A stretch of DNA of 64,000 nucleotides from NCBI RefSeq assembly GCF_029525555.1, contig NZ_JAPDHZ010000008.1, forward strand, positions 620,001 to 684,000. Direction: 5' to 3'. This document shows, in pieces, positions 25,358 through 41,643 of the stretch. The position numbers and the translations under genes were made by a program. The DNA is from Cohnella ginsengisoli (GTDB taxonomy: Bacteria; Bacillota; Bacilli; Paenibacillales; Paenibacillaceae). The notes below the pieces were generated by a model that was not told the DNA's origin, did no database searches, and saw nothing but the letters and a program-made list of their open reading frames with translations. Positions within the stretch are counted from its first letter, which is position 1. Every line of letters begins with the position of its first letter.

Positions 25358-26500
25358 TTGAAATTGACGATATTGCGCACGGAGTTAAACGAGGCGGTTC
25401 AAAACGTATCCAAGGCGGTATCCGCACGCAGCACGATACCGATCCTGAGCGGCATTAAAATAGACGTGAGCGATCGCGGCGTCACCTTGACCGCAAGCGA
25501 CACCGACATTTCCATTCAACACTTTATTCCGCTCGAATCTTCGAGCAAGACGGTCGTGAAGGTCGAGCGTCCGGGCAGCGTCGTGCTGCCGGCCAAGTTT
25601 TTCGTCGAGATCGTCAAGAAGCTGCCGCACGAGGAAGTCAATCTTGAAGTCGGCGAACGCTTCCAGACGCTTATCCATTCGGGCGCGACCGAGATCCAGC
25701 TCGTCGGACTCGATCCGGAGGAATTCCCCGTGCTACCGATATTGGAGGAAGACCGCGTATTCTCCATCCCGGGAGACTTGCTCCGTTCGATGATCCGCCA
25801 GACGGTATTCGCCGTAACGACCAACGAATCGACGCCGATTCTGACCGGCGTGCTCTGGAGTTTGCAGGAAGGCGTCTTCAAGTTCGTCGCGACGGACCGA
25901 CACCGCTTGGCCACCTGCAAGACGAATATCGACACCGATCCGGGGCTCAAGTTCGCGGGCGTGGTCATTTCCGGTAAAACGCTGAACGAGCTGTCGAAGA
26001 TCATTCCAGACCAGAATACCCTCGTCGACATCGTCGTCGCCGACAACCAGGTGCTATTCAAGCTCGGAGAAGTGCTGTTCTTTTCCCGGATGCTCGACGG
26101 CGCTTATCCCGACACTTCCAAGATTATTCCGAGCCAGTTCAAAACAGAACTCGTCCTGAACACAAAATCGCTCAGCGACGCGATCGACCGCGCGTACCTG
26201 CTCTCGCGCGAAGAGAAGACGAACATCGTCCGCCTGCTCACGACGGATGACGGCAACATCGAGATCAACTCCAGCTCCTCCGAGCTCGGACGGGTACAAG
26301 AGCATCTGGACGTAACGGATCTGACCGGCGAGCCCCTGCGCATCGCTTTCAACTCCAAATATATGCTCGACGTGCTGAAGGTCGTGGACAGCGAGCAGCT
26401 GTACATCGGCTTCAACGGCGCGATGAGCCCGATCATCTTCAAGCCGCGCGATCACGACAACAGCCTGCATCTCATTCTCCCTTACCGGACGACGAATTGA
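25358..26500 (+). CDS. dnaN: DNA polymerase III beta clamp
   Basis: 380 residues from TTG 25358 with GAGGTG six bases upstream, giving MKLTILRTELNEAVQNVSKA, the usual start (an upstream GTG would add three residues). Three clamp domains are present, with SARSTIPILSGIKID, TDRHRLA and the C-terminal LILPYRTTN. The dimeric ring holds polymerase on DNA. It is the second gene after oriC. Confidence 0.98.
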   Translation: MKLTILRTELNEAVQNVSKAVSARSTIPILSGIKIDVSDRGVTLTASDTDISIQHFIPLESSSKTVVKVERPGSVVLPAKFFVEIVKKLPHEEVNLEVGERFQTLIHSGATEIQLVGLDPEEFPVLPILEEDRVFSIPGDLLRSMIRQTVFAVTTNESTPILTGVLWSLQEGVFKFVATDRHRLATCKTNIDTDPGLKFAGVVISGKTLNELSKIIPDQNTLVDIVVADNQVLFKLGEVLFFSRMLDGAYPDTSKIIPSQFKTELVLNTKSLSDAIDRAYLLSREEKTNIVRLLTTDDGNIEINSSSSELGRVQEHLDVTDLTGEPLRIAFNSKYMLDVLKVVDSEQLYIGFNGAMSPIIFKPRDHDNSLHLILPYRTTN

Positions 26501-26510
26501 GGAGCGCCTC

Positions 26511-26729
26511 ATGAAGGAAATCGAGATTTCGACCGAATATATCCAGTTGCAGCAGCTGCTCAAGCTTGGCGATTGCATCGGCTCCGGCGGCGAAGTGAAA
26601 CATTTCCTGCAGGAGACCGAAGTGCTCGTGAACGGAGAAAAAGAAAACCGCCGCGGCCGCAAGCTGCGCCCCGGCGACATCATCGAAGTGTCTGGCTGCG
26701 GCAGCTTCGCCGTTCGCGTTAAGCCATAG
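26511..26729 (+). CDS. yaaA: S4-domain protein YaaA (RlbA-like)
   Basis: 72 residues, ATG 26511, 10 bp after dnaN. A single S4-like RNA-binding domain fills the protein: YIQLQQLLKLGDCIGSGGE, then VNGEKENRRGRKLRPGD. The family always lies between dnaN and recF in Firmicutes and is linked to ribosome assembly. No other domain is present. Confidence 0.93.
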   Translation: MKEIEISTEYIQLQQLLKLGDCIGSGGEVKHFLQETEVLVNGEKENRRGRKLRPGDIIEVSGCGSFAVRVKP

Positions 26730-26792
26730 TCTGCGCCGGCGCAGCCGTATTCGTACGAGCCGCCGTCGGACAGTCCAGAGAGGAAGTCCCGC

Positions 26793-27911
26793 ATGCAGCT
26801 GAACAAGATCGCACTGCATGGCTACCGCAACTACGGCGAACTGTCGCTAGCGACGGCCGCAGGCGTCAATATCATCATCGGTCCCAACGCGCAGGGCAAG
26901 ACGAACCTGCTTGAAGCCATTCATGTGCTCGCGCTGACCAAGTCGCACCGTACGTCCAAGGACCGCGAGCTGATCGGCTGGAACGAGACGTCAGCCCGCA
27001 TCGAAGCCGAGATCGAGCGCAAGCTCGGCAAGGTAACGCTGGAGCTTCAACTCTCCGCGCAAGGCAAAAAGGCGAAGATCAACGGGCTCGAGCAGCGTAA
27101 GCTCAGCGCCTTCGTCGGCACGGTCAACGTCGTGCTTTTCGCCCCCGAGGATCTGGACATCGTCAAGGGCGCGCCAGGCATCAGACGACGGTTCATGGAC
27201 ATGGAGATTGGCCAAGTGCATCCGGCCTACCTGCACGACTCCCTGCAGTATCAACGAATCCTCCAGCAGCGCAACAATTACCTGAAGTCTACCGACGCCT
27301 CCAGGGCATCCGCGGAGATGCTGGACGTTTGGAACGAACAATTAGCCGCCTCCGGTGTTAAAATGATGCAGAGAAGGCAAAACTTTATTCATAAGCTGCA
27401 AGGGTGGGCGGAGAAGATCCACGCCGGCATCACTGCCGACAAGGAATCGCTGACCGTCGTCTATAAACCCTCTCTCGCCGCGGAGGAAGGGACCTCGCCC
27501 CAAGATCAATCTTCTTTATTGCAACAATTTATGTTAAAGTTAACACAAGGCAAGGAACAGGAATTCCGCCGCGGCACGACGCTCATCGGTCCGCATCGGG
27601 ACGATTTGGCGTTTGCCATTAACGGCAGGGACGTGCAGACGTTCGGCTCGCAGGGCCAGCAGCGGACGGCGGCGCTGTCGCTCAAGCTGGCGGAGTTGGA
27701 GCTTATGCGCGAAGAGATCGGGGAGTATCCGCTGCTTCTCCTCGACGACGTCTTGTCCGAACTTGATCAGGAGCGGCAGACGCAGCTCATCGAGACGTTC
27801 CAGAACCGCGTGCAGACGTTCATCACGACGACGGGACTGGAGAGCGTTAACATGAGCCGGCTCAAGGATGCCGCCATCTATCATGTACGCGGCGGTACCG
27901 TGCTGCCCTAG
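26793..27911 (+). CDS. recF: DNA replication/repair protein RecF
   Basis: 372 residues, ATG 26793. SMC-like ATPase: Walker A GPNAQGKTNLLEAIHV, signature region GSQGQQRTAALSLKLAEL and Walker B LLLLDDVLSELD. It helps load RecA at gaps with RecO and RecR. It is in the conserved dnaA-dnaN-yaaA-recF order. Confidence 0.97.
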   Translation: MQLNKIALHGYRNYGELSLATAAGVNIIIGPNAQGKTNLLEAIHVLALTKSHRTSKDRELIGWNETSARIEAEIERKLGKVTLELQLSAQGKKAKINGLEQRKLSAFVGTVNVVLFAPEDLDIVKGAPGIRRRFMDMEIGQVHPAYLHDSLQYQRILQQRNNYLKSTDASRASAEMLDVWNEQLAASGVKMMQRRQNFIHKLQGWAEKIHAGITADKESLTVVYKPSLAAEEGTSPQDQSSLLQQFMLKLTQGKEQEFRRGTTLIGPHRDDLAFAINGRDVQTFGSQGQQRTAALSLKLAELELMREEIGEYPLLLLDDVLSELDQERQTQLIETFQNRVQTFITTTGLESVNMSRLKDAAIYHVRGGTVLP

Positions 27912-27936
27912 GGCAGGGAATGTGGAGGGGCTCAAT

Positions 27937-28185
27937 ATGTACATTCATCTGGGCGGGGAGAAAATCGTCCGGACTTCGCAGCTCGTCGCGATCTTCGATA
28001 TCTCGATCGAGCAGTCCTCGAAGCTGTCCAGGCAGTTCGTGGCGCAGGCCCGGAAAAACCGTATCGTGGAGACGATCGGCGAGGAGGATCCGAAGTCTAT
28101 CGTCGTCACCGAGGAGAGAGTGTATTATTCGCCCATATCGTCTTCTACCCTCAAGAAGCGGGCGCATCATCTGGTCGATTTGTAG
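27937..28185 (+). CDS. remB: Extracellular matrix regulator RemB (YaaB, DUF370)
   Basis: 82 residues from ATG 27937, with GTGGAGGGG upstream. It begins MYIHLGGEKIVRTSQLVAIF and carries VTEERVYYSPISSSTLKKRA. In B. subtilis the YaaB/RemB family affects biofilm matrix expression. It lies between recF and gyrB, as usual. Confidence 0.93.
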   Translation: MYIHLGGEKIVRTSQLVAIFDISIEQSSKLSRQFVAQARKNRIVETIGEEDPKSIVVTEERVYYSPISSSTLKKRAHHLVDL

Positions 28186-28212
28186 GAGCAGCGCGTCAAC
28201 GTTAAGAAGGCG

Positions 28213-30138
28213 GTGGAAGAGTTGTCCGTGAATTCGCAGCACAACACATACGATGAAAGTCAGATACAGGTACTCGAAGGGTTGGAGGCCGTCCGCAAAC
28301 GTCCCGGCATGTACATCGGGTCGACCAGCGGCAAGGGTCTCCATCACCTTGTCTGGGAGGTCGTCGACAACAGTATCGACGAGGCGCTCGCAGGCTATTG
28401 TACCCGCGTCGACGTCATTATACATGAAGACAACAGCGTGACCGTCATCGACAACGGCCGGGGCATCCCGGTCGGCGAGAACGTCAAGCTGAAGAAATCG
28501 ACGCTTGAAGTCGTCATGACCGTCCTTCACGCCGGCGGCAAGTTCGGCGGCGAAGGCTACAAGGTGTCCGGCGGTCTGCACGGCGTCGGCATCTCCGTCG
28601 TGAACGCGCTCTCCGAGTGGGTCAGCGTCACCGTCAAGCGGGACGGCAAGATCCATCAGCAGGAATATCGCCGCGGCGCGCCCCAGTACGATCTCAAGGT
28701 CATCGGAGAGACCGAGGACACCGGCACGCAGACGCGCTTCAAGCCCGATCCGGAGATTTTTACCGAGACGACGGTATTCGAGTACGACGTGCTCGTCGGA
28801 CGGATTCGCGAGCTCGCGTTCCTGAACAAAGGCATCCAATTGACGCTCACCGACGAGCGAACCAGCATGCACGATTCGTTCAAGTACGACGGCGGCATCA
28901 AGGAGTTCGTCCAGTACCTGAACCGTACGCGCGAGGCGCTGCACGAGCAGCCGATCTACGTCGAAGGCACCAAGGACAGCATCGCGGTCGAGATCGCCAT
29001 GCAGTACAACGACGGCTACACCGAGAACATTTATTCGTTCGCCAACAACATCAACACGCACGAAGGCGGCACGCACGAGTCGGGCTTCAAAAGCGCGCTT
29101 ACCCGTATCGTCAACGACTATGCGCGCAAGATGGGGTTCGTCAAGGAGAACGAGTCGAACCTCACCGGCGACGACTGCCGCGAAGGCTTGACGGCGATCA
29201 TCTCGGTCAAGATTCCGGAGCCGCAGTTCGAAGGACAGACCAAGACCAAGCTCGGCAACAGCGAGGCGCGGGGCATCGTCGAATCGCTCTTCGCCGACAA
29301 GCTGCTTGAGTTCATGGGCGAAAACCCGGCCGTCGCGCGCAAGGTCGTGGACAAGTCCCTTCAAGCGTCCCGGGCACGCGAAGCCGCGCGCAAGGCGCGA
29401 GAGCTGACCCGTCGCAAGGGGGCGCTCGAAGTGAGCTCGCTGCCGGGCAAGCTGGCGGACTGCTCGTCCAAGGACGCTTCAATCAGCGAGCTGTACATCG
29501 TCGAAGGCGACTCCGCAGGCGGATCGGCCAAGCAAGGCCGCGATCGTCACTTCCAGGCCATCCTGCCGCTGCGGGGCAAGATTCTGAACGTCGAAAAGGC
29601 GCGCTTGGACAAGATTCTGTCCAACGCGGAGATCCGGGCGATCATTACGGCGCTTGGCACCGGCATCGGCGACGACTTCGATATCGCCAAGGCGCGTTAT
29701 CACAAGATCATCATCATGACCGACGCCGACGTCGACGGCGCGCACATCCGCACGTTGCTCCTCACCTTCTTCTACCGGTACATGCGGAACCTGATCGAGG
29801 AGGGCTTCGTCTACATCGCGCAGCCGCCGCTCTTCAAGATCGAGCGCAACAAGGTCGTCCGCTACGCGCAATCCGAGGCCGAACGCAATGCGATCATCGC
29901 CGAGTTCGGAGAAGGCGCCAAGGTCAACGTGCAGCGGTACAAAGGTCTGGGCGAGATGAACGCAGACCAGCTGTGGGATACGACGATGGATCCGGACAGC
30001 CGTACGATGCTTCAAGTACGGATCGAGGATGCGATCCGGGCCGACTTGATCTTCGATACGCTTATGGGAGACAGCGTCGAGCCGCGGCGGGATTTCATCC
30101 ATCAGTACGCCAGGTATGTCAAGAATCTGGACGTGTGA
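28213..30138 (+). CDS. gyrB: DNA gyrase subunit B
   Basis: 641 residues from GTG 28213 (AGAAGGCG upstream; later GTG and TTG starts also possible). GHKL ATPase domain with VDNSIDEALAGYC, DNGRGIPV and GGLHGVGISVVNALS. TOPRIM domain with IVEGDSAGGSAKQGRD and TDADVDGAHIRTLL. The C-terminal QRYKGLGEMNADQLW motif is intact. With GyrA it introduces negative supercoils. A terminator follows directly, so it is not co-transcribed with gyrA. Confidence 0.99.
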   Translation: MEELSVNSQHNTYDESQIQVLEGLEAVRKRPGMYIGSTSGKGLHHLVWEVVDNSIDEALAGYCTRVDVIIHEDNSVTVIDNGRGIPVGENVKLKKSTLEVVMTVLHAGGKFGGEGYKVSGGLHGVGISVVNALSEWVSVTVKRDGKIHQQEYRRGAPQYDLKVIGETEDTGTQTRFKPDPEIFTETTVFEYDVLVGRIRELAFLNKGIQLTLTDERTSMHDSFKYDGGIKEFVQYLNRTREALHEQPIYVEGTKDSIAVEIAMQYNDGYTENIYSFANNINTHEGGTHESGFKSALTRIVNDYARKMGFVKENESNLTGDDCREGLTAIISVKIPEPQFEGQTKTKLGNSEARGIVESLFADKLLEFMGENPAVARKVVDKSLQASRAREAARKARELTRRKGALEVSSLPGKLADCSSKDASISELYIVEGDSAGGSAKQGRDRHFQAILPLRGKILNVEKARLDKILSNAEIRAIITALGTGIGDDFDIAKARYHKIIIMTDADVDGAHIRTLLLTFFYRYMRNLIEEGFVYIAQPPLFKIERNKVVRYAQSEAERNAIIAEFGEGAKVNVQRYKGLGEMNADQLWDTTMDPDSRTMLQVRIEDAIRADLIFDTLMGDSVEPRRDFIHQYARYVKNLDV

Positions 30139-30145
30139 GGCTTCG

Positions 30146-30188
30146 GCACCCGCCGGGCGCAGCGATGCGTTCAGCGGGTGCTTTTTTT
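30146..30188 (+). terminator. Terminator after gyrB
   Basis: GCACCCGC / GCGGGTGC stem (30146-30153 with 30174-30181) and T7. Confidence 0.9.
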
Positions 30189-30195
30189 ATGGACT

Positions 30196-31009
30196 TTATT
30201 TCTTACCGATGCGACCTCGCTTGGAATTCACCGAAGCGCGGGTTCCGCGGCGGAAGCGTCCGTAGGCTATAGCGTACTTGCGAATCCGGCGATATACGCC
30301 GCGATCGGGCAGCCGCAGGAAAATATAGGGGTCGGGCAGCGTGTTGACCTCCAGAATCCAGGGCTTAAGCGCCGTGTCGACCGCCACGTCGATGCCGATC
30401 TCTTTGAGTCCAGGAAAACGCTTGCCGAGCACTAAAGCAACGTCCACGCCGAGCTTCGATAGCTCCCGACGATAACCGCGGCTCGTTCGTCCCGCCTTTT
30501 CCAGGTGCGTCTTCATCAGCGTCTCCATCGGCAGCGGCGTGCCGCCGGCGTGATAGTTCGTCACGATTTTGCGCGGGTGGGCGAGTCTCCCGATGATACC
30601 GGTCGTCTCCCATTGTCCGGCCGGGTTCATCTGGACCATCACGCGAAAGTCGAATCGGCGGCCGTCCTGCTTCAGCAGCTCGATTCCCTGTTGGGACAGA
30701 TAGGAGCGGGGGGCGTTTCAACTTCAGCAGCGCGTCGTACATCTCGTCGAAGCTTGGATAGAAGATCCGCTTCTCGCCGGCCTGAAGGGTGTATCTTTCA
30801 TCGGCCCCGGTCGATTTACCCAGACGGATGACGCCTTTGCCGAAGGTGCCGTTCACCGGCTTCACGTAGATCATGCCGTATTCGTCCAGCATGCTGCGAA
30901 CGGCATCCCGATTGAACGGCCGGGTGTCGGGCACGAGACCGCGCAGCTCCGAAGATGCCAGCAGCGCTTCGGTTTTCGCCCATTTGCTGCTGATCCGCCT
31001 GATCGGCAT
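30196..31009 (-). CDS. YheC/YheD-family ATP-grasp protein; apparent frameshift at 30708-30713
   Basis: The frame from ATG 31009 runs into a wrong frame at a G6 run (30708-30713, C6 on the coding strand). Dropping one base joins it to a second frame and gives about 270 residues: VKPVNGTFGKGVIRL (glycine-rich ATP loop), SQQGIELLKQDGRRFDFRV, and the ATP-grasp metal site VDTALKPWILEVNTLPD. This is the endospore coat-associated YheC/YheD family. It reads against gyrB and gyrA and separates them, convergent with gyrB. The substrate is unknown. Confidence 0.82.
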
Positions 31010-31144
31010 GAGCGTTCACGCCACCTTTCGCGCCATCAATATGGTATAATGTTTTCATTCATCCTTTTTTTAGAGTATGACGCTTCTGCCTTGGGTGACC
31101 ATGGCGATTTGACAATAGTGCAGGGATATTGAAGGAGGATCAGC

Positions 31145-33653
<2,509 letters not shown>

Positions 33654-33682
33654 GGAACGGATCTAAGGGGGAGGTAGACGTC

Positions 33683-34742
33683 GTGGCTGTGCTGCCGGTA
33701 TCGCAAGTGCAGACGGGGGGATCTATTGCTGCGCGAAGTGCAGACGTCTTTCGGCAATATGCTGTTCCCGGAGGGCCGTACGCTCAGCGCGCGCGATCTA
33801 GAGATCCTGCAGGCGTACCTCATCCCGGATGCGGACATCAAGAGAGCGGGCCTTGAGGAGTCGGACTTGCTCGAGATCGAGGAAGACAAGTCGGCGCCGC
33901 TCTCCTCGCTCCATCAGAACTTTTTGAAAATGGAGCGGCTGCTGAAACATACGTTTCAGATGATGGGTCCGGGGCAGAAGCTCCCGATCTTCGAGATTCG
34001 AGGCGGGCTTAAGGACCTGCTCGATCATATCGACGAATATCACGTGCTGACGTTCGTGCCGCCATACGATCCTGCCGCGGAGCCTTGGATCCGCGGCAGC
34101 GTATTGACGGCGCTGACGGGTTACCAGCTCGCCAAGTGGATGAAGCTGCCGGAGAAGGACTGGGTAGCGGTAGCGCTGTCCGGGCTGCTGCACGATATCG
34201 GCAATACGCGAATCGACTCGACGATCCTGCGCAAGCCGGGTCGGCTCACGACCGACGAGCTGGCTGAGATGCGGCAGCATACCGTCTATGGTTACAAGCT
34301 GCTAGAAGGCGTCACGTCCCTTAACCAAGGGGTCATTCTGACCGCGCTGCAGCATCATGAGCGGATCGACGGCAGCGGCTACCCGATGAAGGCGATAGGG
34401 GACAAGATTCATCCGTATGCTAAGATCGTGGCGATCGCGGACATGTATCATGCGATGACGTCAGCTCGTACGTACCGTACGGCGCAATCGCCGTATGTCG
34501 TATTGGAGCAGCTGCAGAAGGAAGCGTTCGGCAAGCTGGATCCTTTGATGATCCAATGCTTTATTGAACGCAACACCCAGTTCTACAACGGCATGCTCGT
34601 CCAGTTGAACGACAACCGGGTCGGGGAGATCGTATTCACCGATAGGGCGAATCCGACGAGACCCATGGTGTCGATCTTCGGCGACATCGTGAACCTCGCC
34701 AAGGATCGCAACCTCTTTATTACCGCGGTATATTCATCCTGA
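33683..34742 (+). CDS. HD-GYP-domain phosphodiesterase-like protein; apparent frameshift at 33715-33720
   Basis: GTG 33683 (GGGGGAGGT upstream) begins MAVLPVSQVQTG and breaks at a G6 run. Dropping one G continues DLLLREVQTSFGNMLFPEG and gives 352 residues. The N-terminal domain is typical of Paenibacillaceae HD-GYP proteins. The HD-GYP core holds LLHDIGNTRIDSTIL, HHERIDGSGYPMKAIGD and AIADMYHAMTSARTYR. The usual HDIGK reads HDIGN here. It would hydrolyse c-di-GMP if active. It lies 29 bp after gyrA and may be co-transcribed. Confidence 0.85.
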
Positions 34743-35077
34743 GGGATGGAGCAAAGAAAGGGATCGGACGGCTCGGACGTTCGGTCTCTTTCTATTTATA
34801 TATACGCCATCAGGGTGCGTAAACCGTGCAAACGTGAGGTCAACGGATGTCATAAAATTCCTAGAGATATTTATTGAGATTATGCTTGCAATCGTCTGGG
34901 CGCCTGTGATATATTATTCAAGTCGCCGCTGAGAGGCCGCCGAGCAAGAGGCCGAGAGCGAAGACGAGATTGCTCCTTGAAAACTGAACATCGAGCGTTA
35001 AAACAAACGGACGCTGAAGCCTTTCGGGGCTGAAGCAAAAGTTATACCAGCTTTATCATGAGCAAGTCAAGCTTACC
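34743..35077 (+). other. rRNA operon leader region
   Basis: No coding region. It holds a sigma-A-type promoter (annotated separately) about 160 bp before the 16S gene, and a leader ending in the GCTCCTTGAAAACTGAAC-type stretch typical of Bacilli rrn operons. Confidence 0.7.
34886..34915 (+). promoter_or_regulatory. rrn promoter
   Basis: -35 TTGCAA (34886-34891), 18-bp spacer, extended -10 TGATATATT (TATATT at 34910-34915). Confidence 0.65.
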
Positions 35078-36638
<1,561 letters not shown>

Positions 36639-36717
36639 AGCCCTTCGGGGCAATACGAAGTCCGTTGTTTTAACGCTCGAGTTCAGTTTTGAAGGAGAAA
36701 TCCTTCATCGATACCGG

Positions 36718-36834
36718 TTTGGTGATAATGGCGGAAGGGTTCCACGCGTACCCATCTCGAACACGACCGTTAAGCCTTCCAGCGCCGATGGTACTTGGAC
36801 CGCAGGGTCCTGGGAGAGTAGGACGTCGCCAAGC
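36718..36834 (+). rRNA. 5S ribosomal RNA, extra copy between 16S and 23S
   Basis: 117 nt, 83 nt after the 16S end and before tRNA-Ile. It has a complete 5S core (CCCATCTCGAACACG and GAGAGTAGGACG). It differs from the distal copy at seven positions; four of these form two whole base-pair swaps (T2/A near the end of helix I, and A-T to G-C in helix II). The fold is therefore kept and the gene is probably functional. 5S at this position is unusual. Confidence 0.97.
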
Positions 36835-36892
36835 CGGTCTTGATTCCTTTATCGGAATGAAGATCAAGCCAGCGAGACTGGCCATAGAATGC

Positions 36893-36969
<77 letters not shown>

Positions 36970-36995
36970 CCAAGTTTCAATTGAATACTTCCCAT

Positions 36996-37071
36996 GGGGA
37001 CTTAGCTCAGCTGGGAGAGCACCTGCCTTGCACGCAGGGGGTCAACGGTTCGATCCCGTTAGTCTCCACCA
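36996..37071 (+). tRNA. tRNA-Ala (TGC)
   Basis: 76 nt, GGGGACTTAGCTCAGC start, anticodon loop TTGCACG, T-arm GGTTCGATCCC, encoded CCA. Second spacer tRNA. Confidence 0.98.
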
Positions 37072-37205
37072 TCTTTACTTCTCCGCACAGCCTGCTTGTC
37101 AGATGGGCGGAGGAAGCAGAAAGTTTGCACCTTGAAAACCGGATAGCGAAACGAAATGCGCAAATTAGAAATTCTCATGCATTGCCTTGTGTGGTTTAGC
37201 CGACA

Positions 37206-40134
<2,929 letters not shown>

Positions 40135-40297
40135 CTACGGTTTGCTTATCGAGCAGACCACGGCAAGCCGCACAGGCAAGAGAATTTCTAAGCGCATCTT
40201 CGTTTCGCATCCGGTTTTCAGGGCGCAAGCTCTGTGAAGCTGCAATCGCACGACGGGCGACCGTCATGCGGCTGTGACGACTTCGTCGCACAGTAGG

Positions 40298-40414
40298 TCT
40301 GGTGGTAATGGCGGAGGGGTCCCACGCGTACCCATCTCGAACACGACCGTTAAGCCCTCCAGCGCCAATGGTACTTGGACCGCAGGGTCCTGGGAGAGTA
40401 GGACGTCGCCAGGC
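40298..40414 (+). rRNA. 5S ribosomal RNA, distal copy
   Basis: 117 nt, canonical 5S after 23S, with helix I TCTGG/CCAGG and helix II GGAGGG/CCCTCC. It is followed by a strong terminator. Confidence 0.98.
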
Positions 40415-40427
40415 CGAGCGCAGCAAA

Positions 40428-40463
40428 AAGAGAACCACCTTCTTCGGAAGGTGGTTTTTTTGT
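40428..40463 (+). terminator. rrn operon terminator
   Basis: AACCACCTT cttcgg AAGGTGGTT followed by T7. Confidence 0.95.
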
Positions 40464-40624
40464 TGTGTTCGGGTAATCTGTTTCGGTAGCAGCAGGGAGT
40501 ACGGAGGTTCAGGGGCCCAAATGGCATACATTCCAACCAATTCCGCTAAGAAGACTAAAAGGCCGGATTTAAAAAAATAACGGATCCACGGTCCTCTTGA
40601 GAAGCAACCCGCATAAAACTGGTT

Positions 40625-41153
40625 TTAAATGTGATAGTAGGAAACTTCCGTGTCGGACAAGCGGATGATGCCATTGCCACGCTCCTTGCGCATACGCAGG
40701 AGTAGCGTAAGACGCGGAGAGAGCAGCCAGAAGTGCCAGTATACCAGGGATATGACGAGAGCCGGATGCGCCCAAGGATAAAGCAGCGCGGAGGCGCAGC
40801 AGCCGACCAGCATCAGATGAAAGTGAAGGCGGCGGAAGAGGCCAAGGCTCGTGTCCATGACAGGCAGGGGGGCCGATCCATGGCCAGTCGATGCGGAAGC
40901 TCCAGCGTTTGCCGGCTGCGGCGTCTACGCGGCGCAACGTGATGCGCAGAACGACGGCGTGAATGAGTATCATGACGATCAGGCCGACCGCCATGCACTC
41001 AAGCCCTTTCCATGCGTAAAAACCCGTGACGAACCCAGCACCTAAAAGAGCGGTCGTCATATAGCTATATTTAGTTTCCGGGCGCATCGGAATTTTGCGA
41101 ATCAGCTTATAATGATAGACGGTGGCCTCGCGCGCAGGCTCGAGTATTTTCAT
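40625..41153 (-). CDS. Unrecognised membrane protein; apparent frameshift at 40867-40872
   Basis: ATG 41153 has AAGGAGA upstream and begins MKILEPAREATVYHYKLIRK. The frame breaks at a G6 run (40867-40872); dropping one base joins two hydrophobic halves into 175 residues that continue PWIGPLPVMDTSLGLFRRL. Membrane segments lie near 30-48, 52-72, 108-125 and 127-147; the tail ends in a charged segment. I recognise no family. It is convergent with the rrn operon, between it and csfB. Confidence 0.65.
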
Positions 41154-41310
41154 AGAGAATCTCCTTGTACGGCTGTAGGGTTTCTGTAGTTACTATCGGC
41201 TCGAATTGAAGTTATTGTTAAGTTCTTTGGCGCAGCGCGCTAGCAAGCGTATATTTTCATAGAGTATGAGGCATACTATTCATAATAAGCCAACCAAAGG
41301 CGGGAATGCC

Positions 41311-41496
41311 ATGAATGAAGAAGATAGCAAAACCTGCATCGTATGCGGACATCGCGATCGGGAAGGCATTCGGATCATGCGTTCATTTATTTGTCATTCA
41401 TGCGAGTCGGAAATGGTGAATACGCAAGTCGAAGATCAACGTTATCCTTTCTTCGTACAGCAATTGAAGCAATTGTGGGTTCATACAGAAGGCTGA
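41311..41496 (+). CDS. csfB: Anti-sigma-G factor Gin (CsfB)
   Basis: 61 residues from ATG 41311, with AAAGGCGGG upstream (the earlier in-frame ATG lacks one). It contains CIVCGHRDREGIRIMRSFICHSCE, two CxxC pairs forming the Gin zinc finger, and QRYPFFVQQLKQLW. Gin binds sigma-G (and sigma-E) to time forespore gene expression. It lies just before the yaaO homologue, as in B. subtilis. Expression by sigma-F is expected; I did not fix a promoter. Confidence 0.88.
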   Translation: MNEEDSKTCIVCGHRDREGIRIMRSFICHSCESEMVNTQVEDQRYPFFVQQLKQLWVHTEG

Positions 41497-41643
41497 CGGC
41501 AGGCTCCATAAACAATTCAACGCAGAATGGAATACGAAGAAGTGCCGAAGGAACGGCGCTTCTTTGTGTTGTTTGGGGCTTGCCAAAGGATTTGATATAA
41601 TGGTGATTATGTAAAATTTTATGAAACTAAGCGAGGTATGAAA

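Noticed and set aside
27862..29364. 500-residue open frame on the minus strand across gyrB
   Set aside because: It is antisense to a perfect gyrB and arises from high-GC codon bias; no ribosome site or family likeness.
36718..36834. Internal 5S as a decayed pseudogene
   Set aside because: All core elements are present and the differences include compensating base-pair changes.
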